DNA from: a virus
IMG/VR virus record: IMGVR_UViG_3300046522_000413
Span: 1 to 54,286 of that record
Length of the DNA stretch: 54,286 nt
Reading direction: 5' to 3' (one strand)
Both the position numbers and the translations under genes were made by a program. Each line of letters opens with the position of its first letter. Position 1 is the first letter of the stretch. The notes under the pieces were generated by a model that worked only from the letters and a program-made list of their open reading frames with translations, searched no databases and had not been told where the DNA came from. This document shows positions 35,058 to 41,134 of the stretch, in pieces.

Positions 35058-35084
35058 AAAAAAACAGGGTACATGGTACCCTGT
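35058..35084 (-). terminator. Terminator between macro-domain operon and array
   Basis: On the minus strand ACAGGGTAC-CAT-GTACCCTGT is followed by TTTTTTTAG. Read-through would feed the array. Confidence 0.8.
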
Positions 35085-35090
35085 TGTTAA

Positions 35091-35384
35091 TTACAGACCC
35101 ATGGAATCCATGAGTGCGTAGACATTGTCGCCGTAGCCCATCGTCTTCAGTTCGGTCAACGTTTGACGCAGCTCATCCAGGAGTTGGTCCTTTTGGGTCG
35201 CCAGGTTCCCGGTGTAAGGGCGGAAGTTACCGAGGAAGGTACCTTTGGTGAGGTAAAAAACCTGGTCGATATGAGGGTATCCGTACTCCACGATTTCATC
35301 GTCGACGTCGGTCACGGTGAGAGGGCGCTCCGAGCTGCTGTCCGACCATACTGTGCCTACTTTGATATCTTCACGAGAAGCCAT
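35091..35384 (-). CDS. Array-related paralogue next to macro gene
   Basis: A 97-residue protein with AAGGAATAAAAC before ATG. It has KVGTVWSDSS, LTVTDVDDEIVEYGY and a helical end NVYALMDSMGL, the same layout as the array members, with a different codon style. It lies 3 nt after the macro-domain gene. Confidence 0.72.
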   Translation of the reverse strand: MASREDIKVGTVWSDSSSERPLTVTDVDDEIVEYGYPHIDQVFYLTKGTFLGNFRPYTGNLATQKDQLLDELRQTLTELKTMGYGDNVYALMDSMGL

Positions 35385-35387
35385 GTT

Positions 35388-35882
35388 TTATTCCTTTACG
35401 AGTGGTTGAGGGATTTCGGGTTTGATCCAGAGGTTAAGTTCGATGCTTGGATCGACAGCATCTTGGATGATCTTTAGAATTCTATCCCAGTCGCCATTGG
35501 CCAGGCCAGCGCCGATCTTGGGAAAGTGAATCTGGCTAATGCCACGCTGTATGGCGTAGCGGCTTATCTTCATAAAACAGGTAGAGATCGCATCATAGTC
35601 GACGTACACACGATCTTTATCTGTGCCGTAGAACTCCTGGGTAATAGCATTGGCGATGACAAATTTATCGCAGTGAGGAGGGACTTCTGAGAGTACTACT
35701 CTACCCACTCGAACCTGCCCGGAGTCGTACGCTTGTTTATAATCGTTGTACGCCTTAGGATAGGTGGCTCTGAGTTGCTTAGCGAAACCCGACCTCATCT
35801 TCCCCTGTGCGTTGCAGCCATGAACTAGGATGCCTTCTTTGACATTTTCCAGAAGGTCCTCGTAATGTGTTTTTAAAGCCAT
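35388..35882 (-). CDS. Macro-domain protein (ADP-ribose binding/processing)
   Basis: A 164-residue single macro domain: ILVHGCNAQGKMRSGFAKQLR (phosphate loop 1, with the catalytic-type Asn/Gly), VIANAITQEFYG, VDYDAIS, and IHFPKIGAGLANGDW (phosphate loop 2). These are the hallmarks of phage and bacterial ADP-ribose 1''-phosphate phosphatase or deacylase macro domains. It would remove or bind ADP-ribose derivatives, possibly made by host defences or by the phage's own ART-like proteins. Driven by an early-type promoter at 35929. Confidence 0.85.
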   Translation of the reverse strand: MALKTHYEDLLENVKEGILVHGCNAQGKMRSGFAKQLRATYPKAYNDYKQAYDSGQVRVGRVVLSEVPPHCDKFVIANAITQEFYGTDKDRVYVDYDAISTCFMKISRYAIQRGISQIHFPKIGAGLANGDWDRILKIIQDAVDPSIELNLWIKPEIPQPLVKE

Positions 35883-35928
35883 AGTAACTCCATTTAAATA
35901 AAAAGAGCTAATAGCTCTGTCTACTAGC

Positions 35929-35940
35929 CTTATACCAAAA
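35929..35940 (-). promoter_or_regulatory. Early-type promoter for macro-domain operon
   Basis: TTTTGGTATAAG on the minus strand 46 nt upstream of the ATG at 35882. Confidence 0.6.
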
Positions 35941-35963
35941 AATGCGAAAATCGTGAATCCTTG

Positions 35964-35971
35964 TTAAAATA
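35964..35971 (+). promoter_or_regulatory. Late promoter element TTAAAATA
   Basis: TTAAAATA 24 nt before the ATG at 35996; it stands back to back with the early promoter on the other strand. Confidence 0.5.
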
Positions 35972-35995
35972 GGATATCAGTTAAGAGAACGGATT

Positions 35996-36346
35996 ATGCC
36001 ACTTCTAAATAAACAAAAGCTTCTATCCAAGGTAGTGCAGTTCGGAGATGAACTAGCCGGGGTTTCTGCTCGTCGTTATAAATCCGATGTAGAGTCCCTG
36101 AAGCGCTTTAAAAAGGCTGGTCCTAAGGGCGTGCCAGAAGCTACGATAAATCGCGCCCAGAGGCTCTATGACGTTGCTAGGGCCAAATCCACAAGAACCC
36201 GGGTACGGACTGCGTTGGGTACAGGGGCGGGGGTTACAACAGGTTTCCTTGGGTTGCACAAATACCACCAACACAAAGACGAGAAGATCCTAGCCAGGAT
36301 CAACAGCATGTACTATAATAACAACACGCCTGGTGAAGGCACTTAA
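35996..36346 (+). CDS. Small basic late protein
   Basis: A 116-residue, Lys/Arg-rich protein (MPLLNKQKLLSKVVQFGDE...). It has a Gly/Thr stretch (RTALGTGAGVTTGFLGL) that may pair with a membrane or zipper partner. AAGAGAACGG precedes ATG. The N-terminus is only remotely like the tag. Probably an internal virion protein. Confidence 0.65.
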   Translation: MPLLNKQKLLSKVVQFGDELAGVSARRYKSDVESLKRFKKAGPKGVPEATINRAQRLYDVARAKSTRTRVRTALGTGAGVTTGFLGLHKYHQHKDEKILARINSMYYNNNTPGEGT

Positions 36347-36368
36347 ATTTAAGAATTATAATTACACT

Positions 36369-36725
36369 ATGACTACTAAAAAATACCTAATCAACAAACT
36401 TCCTTCAGAGCTGGTCCTTAAAGCAGGCTACGTTAGCATCCCACCGTACGGTTTCCATGCAATCCATCATACAGAAGTAGATGAAGCCACCATCGTTTAC
36501 GCTGTGATGCGTGACTGGGCTGAGATTTCCGACACCGAGCCGAAGGTTAAGGCAGTTGCTAAACCTGAAGTAGAAATCGAAATCACCAAGCCGTACGAAG
36601 GCCTTACCGAAGAAGAACTAAAGGAACAACTTGCTGCTAAGGCTGCTGCTGCAGAAGCAAAAGATGCTGAATCAACTGAAGCGCCGGCGGAATCAGCTCC
36701 TGCAAAAACCCGTAAAGCTAAATAA
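36369..36725 (+). CDS. Small late protein with acidic/Ala-rich tail
   Basis: A 118-residue protein. The ATG at 36369 is preferred because TATAATT stands 5 nt upstream and the earlier in-frame GTG overlaps the previous gene. Residues 1-60 (KKYLINKLPSELVLKAGYVSIPPYGFHAI) are a compact beta domain; the rest is Glu/Lys/Ala-rich low-complexity. A head or neck role is likely from the neighbours. Confidence 0.65.
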   Translation: MTTKKYLINKLPSELVLKAGYVSIPPYGFHAIHHTEVDEATIVYAVMRDWAEISDTEPKVKAVAKPEVEIEITKPYEGLTEEELKEQLAAKAAAAEAKDAESTEAPAESAPAKTRKAK

Positions 36726-36727
36726 AT

Positions 36728-37162
36728 ATGGCAAATCTCTCCATTGAGGAAGTACGTGAATACGTAAGTGATTACGCTCCAAACAACTATCTTATCGATG
36801 GAGAGGAGTTCACTGATACGTACATCTCCCTGTGTAAATCTCTCGGAATCGATTCATATAACATGATGACTCCTAAAAGTAACTACACTGAGGATAATTT
36901 CCCTAGCAAATCCTTGCTGCTTCTTGCAACGTGCTGGCAGATGTATCTCGGTAAATCCGCGCTGTTAGCCAGAAACACTATGCAGTATTCCGATGGTGGC
37001 CTTCAGATCCCCGTCGAAGAAAGAGCAGAACTCTACATGGGTCTCGCTAATTCCTTCAGATCGCAGTTTACAGAAACTGCTAAAGCTCTGAAGATTCAGT
37101 TGAACATGGAATCCGGTTGGGGCTCGGTCAGCTCTGACGAAGCAATGTTCCCTGTATGGTAA
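36728..37162 (+). CDS. Head-tail connector-type protein
   Basis: A 144-residue mostly helical protein with the pattern of small head-completion/adaptor proteins (FPSKSLLLLATCWQMYLGKSALLARNTMQYSDGG, ELYMGLANSFRSQFTETAKAL). It starts 2 nt after the previous stop. The assignment rests on size, helix pattern and its position between capsid and tail genes. Confidence 0.55.
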   Translation: MANLSIEEVREYVSDYAPNNYLIDGEEFTDTYISLCKSLGIDSYNMMTPKSNYTEDNFPSKSLLLLATCWQMYLGKSALLARNTMQYSDGGLQIPVEERAELYMGLANSFRSQFTETAKALKIQLNMESGWGSVSSDEAMFPVW

Positions 37163-37197
37163 AAAAAGTTACAGGATATGGGAGGATATCCTGTAAC
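37161..37197 (-). terminator. Strong terminator on minus strand, end of candidate small RNA
   Basis: A perfect 12-bp stem GTTACAGGATAT/ATATCCTGTAAC with a 6-nt loop, followed on the minus strand by TTTTTTTACC. No minus-strand gene ends here, which points to a non-coding transcript. Confidence 0.85.
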
Positions 37198-37312
37198 GAA
37201 AATCCCGACCGGCGGAGACCGTCGGAACTGTGTAACCCACCCAGGGTTATTCGGTGAATCGGTGAAACTATGAAGGGGATGACCTGGTATTGGTGGAAAA
37301 TCGTAGTTATAT
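37165..37312 (-). ncRNA. Candidate phage small RNA
   Basis: A ~148-nt interval bounded on the minus strand by an early-type promoter (37321-37332) and the strong terminator at 37161-37197. No plausible start codon with a ribosome site lies inside. Besides the terminator it contains a GC-rich hairpin (CCGAC...GTCGG around 37206-37227). The region is an unusual 247-nt gap in tightly packed genes. Confidence 0.6.
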
Positions 37313-37320
37313 GTACTATA

Positions 37321-37332
37321 CTTATACCAAAA
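37321..37332 (-). promoter_or_regulatory. Early-type promoter of candidate small RNA
   Basis: TTTTGGTATAAG followed by TATAGTAC on the minus strand, identical to the copies before 45659 and 46081. Confidence 0.65.
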
Positions 37333-37351
37333 ACGGCATTCTTTATTTATA

Positions 37352-37386
37352 AGCCTTACTAACATATGTGTAGTAGGGCTTTTTTA
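37352..37386 (+). terminator. Terminator of head-tail connector operon
   Basis: AGCCTTACTA-loop-TAGTAGGGCT followed by TTTTTTATT. Confidence 0.8.
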
Positions 37387-37397
37387 TTACCTACGGC

Positions 37398-37404
37398 TAA
37401 AATA
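37398..37404 (+). promoter_or_regulatory. Late -10-like element for leaderless start at 37410
   Basis: TAAAATA, 5 nt (CTTTC), ATG. No Shine-Dalgarno sequence is possible because a terminator stem ends just upstream. Confidence 0.6.
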
Positions 37405-37409
37405 CTTTC

Positions 37410-38312
37410 ATGTCATTCAACTACTCCTTCTCAGTAGGGCACCTCCTACAAACTAATGTTTACAGCAAGAATGCTGACGATAACGTAAAGTCACAGCCTC
37501 TTACGACTAACGTTTCGGGAAATATCAAGGTCAACCTATATCCACGTTGGTACAAACACGTGGTAGTGGATTGGTCCGTACCTGCAGATTGGGGACGTTG
37601 CCTGTTCAACGTATATTTCGGCCCTACAAGTGATGGCCCATTCCAGAGGCTTAATGCTGCCCCTATTGACGGCAATCACTTAGCCGATACCTCTACCCAA
37701 GAGTACAGTAAGTTCAACAAGGGTTTTTATCTGGTAGAAGCTTTGCTCCTAGACAAGAACAGCGTAAGCATTAAATCCAAGCCTCATACCTGGTACACGA
37801 CTCAGACTCCCTGGGTTGAGCTGCGCAGTAAGGAGATTCAACGTAGAGAGTGGATGCTGCTCAGCCATTTCACGGGTACTAAAACCTATCTATTCCGTAG
37901 GATGACCTATGGGGAACGCTGCCCTGAATGCTGGAATGCCCGAGTCGGTAAGGTTATGAAGGATAACTGCAGAACGTGCCTTGGAACGAGTTTCAAAGGT
38001 GGGTATTTCCCATGCTATACTACGTATCTTCAGTATGATTCTTCTCCCGATAGCAATATTAAGTCCTACTTTACTTTGTTTGAACCTAGTCAAATGGCTG
38101 CGTGGACTATCGCTGTCCCTGAGATTTTACCAGACGACATAGTGATACGTCATGGTGAGTGGGATCTGTTCAGGGTTGAGAATACTGCTAATACAGAATT
38201 ACAAAGTAAACCAGTTAGGCAGATGCTACAGCTAACGGAACTGGCCAAACACAGTATCGAGTTCGAGCTCTTAACTAAAAATATACCAGACTTCCCTCAA
38301 GAATACACATGA
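37410..38312 (+). CDS. Neck/tail-type protein with zinc ribbon
   Basis: A 300-residue protein. The N-terminal part (HVVVDWSVPADWGRCLFNVYFGPTSDG) has a fibronectin-like look, the middle has a four-cysteine ribbon CPEC...CRTC around residues 171-191, and the C-terminal part (IVIRHGEWDLFRVENT) recalls head-tail joining proteins. Zinc ribbons of this kind occur in some phage neck proteins. Ends in an ATGA overlap with the GIY-YIG gene, which is an insertion-like neighbour. Confidence 0.65.
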   Translation: MSFNYSFSVGHLLQTNVYSKNADDNVKSQPLTTNVSGNIKVNLYPRWYKHVVVDWSVPADWGRCLFNVYFGPTSDGPFQRLNAAPIDGNHLADTSTQEYSKFNKGFYLVEALLLDKNSVSIKSKPHTWYTTQTPWVELRSKEIQRREWMLLSHFTGTKTYLFRRMTYGERCPECWNARVGKVMKDNCRTCLGTSFKGGYFPCYTTYLQYDSSPDSNIKSYFTLFEPSQMAAWTIAVPEILPDDIVIRHGEWDLFRVENTANTELQSKPVRQMLQLTELAKHSIEFELLTKNIPDFPQEYT

Positions 38313-38932
38313 TAAAAAGTGGAATTTATAAAATAACTAACACTCTGAACGGTAAATCCTATATAGGTTCGTCGGTGAACCTTGTTAAAAGAAAGAACGA
38401 ACACTTCAGACGTCTACGTAAAAATATTCACGAAAACTCCAAACTTCAAAATGCTTGGATTAAGTACGGGGAAACCTGTTTCATATTTGAAATAATTTTA
38501 GAATGTCCAGTAGAAAATTTATTGATAGAGGAACAGACTATCCTCGATGAGATGAACTCTACTGAAAATGGATATAATATATGCCCTACAGCCGGTAACA
38601 CGTTGGGTGCCAAACACACTGAAGAGTCTAAATTAAAAATATCAAAATCAAAGGTGGCCGCTAATAAAAAGGGTACCAAAAGACCCCCTAGGGACCCGGA
38701 ATGGAGCAGGAAAATTTCTGAAGCTAATTCCGGTAGACCATTGTCTGATAGTCATAAACTAAAAATTTCAGAAGCTAATAAAGGTAAACCTAAATCAAAG
38801 GAACATAATTTAAAAGTTTCAATGTCTAACAGAGGTAAGCCTAAATCAGAAAAACATATGGAAGCTCTAAGGGCTGGATGCAGAGCGTATTGGGATAACC
38901 GAAAACGTAACTCAGGTGCGAATAATGAATAA
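38309..38932 (+). CDS. GIY-YIG homing endonuclease with NUMOD repeats
   Basis: A 207-residue protein. Residues 4-90 form the GIY-YIG nuclease (SGIYKITNTLNGKSYIGSS, KRKNEHF, N and E positions present). The C-terminal half has NUMOD3-type DNA-binding repeats (GAKHTEESKLKISKSK, SRKISEANSGRPLSDSH, KLKISEANKGKPKSKEH, LKVSMSNRGKPKSEKH). Freestanding homing endonucleases of this type are common in T4-like phages and spread by cutting related genomes. A/T-richer codon use than its neighbours suggests a recent arrival. It overlaps the helicase start by 8 nt. Confidence 0.9.
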   Translation: MIKSGIYKITNTLNGKSYIGSSVNLVKRKNEHFRRLRKNIHENSKLQNAWIKYGETCFIFEIILECPVENLLIEEQTILDEMNSTENGYNICPTAGNTLGAKHTEESKLKISKSKVAANKKGTKRPPRDPEWSRKISEANSGRPLSDSHKLKISEANKGKPKSKEHNLKVSMSNRGKPKSEKHMEALRAGCRAYWDNRKRNSGANNE

Positions 38933-40379
38933 ATACTTAGAGAAGATAGCTAAAGAAGCACTTCAGAAACATCAGTCTAGAAGCGTGGATAAGCTATTAA
39001 AAAACAAGGGATTAATCCTCGCTCACTCTACCGGTTCGGGGAAAACCCGTACTATTAATGAAGCAGTTAGTAAAATTCAGAATCTTGATAAGTCGGGTCT
39101 TCAGTTAGTCATCACCCCGGCCAGCTTGACTACCAACATCGAAAAAGACCATAAGAAACATGGGATCGATGTTGACTCTGATCGTCTGGAAGTTCTAAGC
39201 TATGAAAAGGCTGTCAACGATTTACCACGCCTTCTGAAGAACAAGTACTCTCTGGTAGCGATGGACGAAGGTCATAAGCTACGTAATACGGATACCAAGC
39301 GCTTCAAGGGCCTGGAAAAGCTACTGTCTGGCGCAGACCACAAGCTCCTGGCTACTGCGACCCCTATTTATAATTCCCCCGAGGATATCAGCCCTCTGGT
39401 TAACCTTGTTAGTGGAGAAAAGCTTCTGCCGGTTAATAAGTCTGATTTCGAGAATCGCTACATTACCAAAACTGTCTCGGATCCAGGTATTGTTGCCCAA
39501 TTTCTCTTAGGTAAAAAGCCTGGAGTCAAAACGACTATCAAGAACAAGGGTGAGCTTTCCAAGGTTCTGAATAAGTACGTCGACAAGTACGATGTTATGG
39601 ACGATCCTAAAGCGGAGAAGTATTTCCCTCGTAAGGTCCATGAGACTCACGAAGTTCATATGAATGAGAAACAAGAGAGGATGTATAAATTCCTGGAAGG
39701 TAATATTCCGTTCATTATTCGTATGAAGATCCGACATAACCTACCTCTGGATAAAAAAGAAAGTGCACAGCTGAACGCTTTCTCAACCGGAGTTCGTCAA
39801 GTCAGCAATAGTACTAAGCCCTACATCGCCGGCGATAAACACGAACTCAGCCCTAAGATTCAGAAGGCGGTAGATGAGCTGAAGAAACATATGAAGGGCG
39901 ATAAGAACTATCGTGGAGTAGTCTACTCCAACTATCTGAAGGCTGGGCTGGAAGACTATTCTAATCACCTCAACGAGAAGGGTATTAAACATACTCTATA
40001 CCACGGTGGATTGAGTAAGAAAGAGAAGGACGCTGCAGTAGCTGCGTATAATTCTGGCGAGGTCCCGACTCTACTGATTAGTTCCAGCGGCGCTGAGGGT
40101 CTTGATCTAAAAGGGACTAAGTTGATTCAGGTCCTAGAACCTCATTTCAACAAGAGTAAGATAGATCAAGTTGTAGGGAGGGGCGCACGTTATAAGAGTC
40201 ACGACCATCTGCCGGAGGAAGAGAGAGAAGTTAAGATCCAGCACTTCCACTCTACGTTCAGGCCAGGCTTCCTAGGTAGGAAAAACAAGAGTAAGACGAT
40301 CGACCAGTATCTAAGCGTCAACAGTGATAACAAAGACGAAGTGACCCGGAAGATTAAAGATTTGATAAAGAGCGATTGA
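38925..40379 (+). CDS. SNF2-like SF2 helicase/ATPase with MNKYLEKIA tag
   Basis: A 484-residue protein. The ATG at 38925 puts MNKYLEKIA first. Helicase motifs follow: Walker A AHSTGSGKT (residues 33-41), motif II DEGH (114-117), motif III ATATP (143-147), motif V-like SSSGAEGLDL, motif VI QVVGRGARY. Architecture resembles SNF2/viral DEAD-like ATPases with an N-terminal and C-terminal RecA core. The tag suggests packaging into the head. Because the genome also encodes a multisubunit RNA polymerase, a role in transcription from the injected genome, as in poxvirus virion ATPases, is conceivable; that part is speculation. Confidence 0.85.
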   Translation: MNKYLEKIAKEALQKHQSRSVDKLLKNKGLILAHSTGSGKTRTINEAVSKIQNLDKSGLQLVITPASLTTNIEKDHKKHGIDVDSDRLEVLSYEKAVNDLPRLLKNKYSLVAMDEGHKLRNTDTKRFKGLEKLLSGADHKLLATATPIYNSPEDISPLVNLVSGEKLLPVNKSDFENRYITKTVSDPGIVAQFLLGKKPGVKTTIKNKGELSKVLNKYVDKYDVMDDPKAEKYFPRKVHETHEVHMNEKQERMYKFLEGNIPFIIRMKIRHNLPLDKKESAQLNAFSTGVRQVSNSTKPYIAGDKHELSPKIQKAVDELKKHMKGDKNYRGVVYSNYLKAGLEDYSNHLNEKGIKHTLYHGGLSKKEKDAAVAAYNSGEVPTLLISSSGAEGLDLKGTKLIQVLEPHFNKSKIDQVVGRGARYKSHDHLPEEEREVKIQHFHSTFRPGFLGRKNKSKTIDQYLSVNSDNKDEVTRKIKDLIKSD

Positions 40380-40380
40380 T

Positions 40381-41013
40381 ATGTATTTCAGCCCATTGTA
40401 CTTGACTACCATGATAGTCGAACCTTTGAGGTACTTCTTCAGCCAGTTTCCCAAGACAGAAGACGGACTGTTTTGGGATCCGGATGAGAAAAAATCAAAG
40501 ATTGATATCGGGACTGTAAATGATTTTCACAAGATCCAATTACAGACTAAGCCCCGAATCCTTGTGAATAGAGGTAATTACTCTATAAATAAGACCGGTC
40601 TATCTGATAACATGGTCTCAGCCCCTCCCATCAAGGATGTGTTCGGCAAGAGTGAGAGGACGAATATGGTATTTGTAAATGGTGTGGCTCAGATAATCAT
40701 CGAAACTAGCCAAGAAGGCAGCTGTGAGCTTATTACGGATATGGTTACCCACTTTTTAGCCGCGACTAGGCCCTTCCTATGTAACGAGATGGGGTTCCAG
40801 GAGTTCGGTCTTGATATGTCCGTAAGCGCCTGTGAACCAGATAAAGAAGATACCGAGAAGTTCAAGGTTTCTATCTCCATTCCTTACCGTTGTGAAGATA
40901 GTTGGATGGTCAAGTTCGATGCGGTTAAATTCAAGAGTCTATATCTCAGCATCAGGACCGATAATATTCCAGAGCGTTTGATAGCCAGAATCGGACAATC
41001 CAAAGTCTCTTAA
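40381..41013 (+). CDS. Tail completion/virion-type protein
   Basis: A 210-residue alpha/beta protein starting 1 nt after the helicase stop. The middle (NMVFVNGVAQIIIETSQEGSCELITDMVTHFLAATRPFLCNEMG) and end (FKVSISIPYRCEDSWMVKFDA) fit a small domain used by tail terminator proteins. It stands directly before the tail sheath gene, where such genes usually occur. Not recognised by clear motifs. Confidence 0.55.
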   Translation: MYFSPLYLTTMIVEPLRYFFSQFPKTEDGLFWDPDEKKSKIDIGTVNDFHKIQLQTKPRILVNRGNYSINKTGLSDNMVSAPPIKDVFGKSERTNMVFVNGVAQIIIETSQEGSCELITDMVTHFLAATRPFLCNEMGFQEFGLDMSVSACEPDKEDTEKFKVSISIPYRCEDSWMVKFDAVKFKSLYLSIRTDNIPERLIARIGQSKVS

Positions 41014-41038
41014 ATTAAAATAGTAAACTTAATCGGGG

Positions 41039-41063
41039 TTAAAATACAATCATAGTAACATCG
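41039..41063 (+). promoter_or_regulatory. Late promoter region before tail sheath
   Basis: TTAAAATA (41039-41046) plus CATAGTAACATCG (41051-41063), the same pair as before capsid and tube genes. A second TTAAAATA lies at 41015. Confidence 0.65.
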
Positions 41064-41134
41064 TTACCTTAAAAGTATTTCGCCCGTTGTTGTTGAACAG
41101 CGGGTAACACCGAAAAATATAATAGGAGTAGTTA

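Noticed and set aside
37163-37409. tRNA gene in the 247-nt gap
   Set aside because: No cloverleaf, no TTC-loop consensus and no CCA end on either strand; a small RNA unit fits better.
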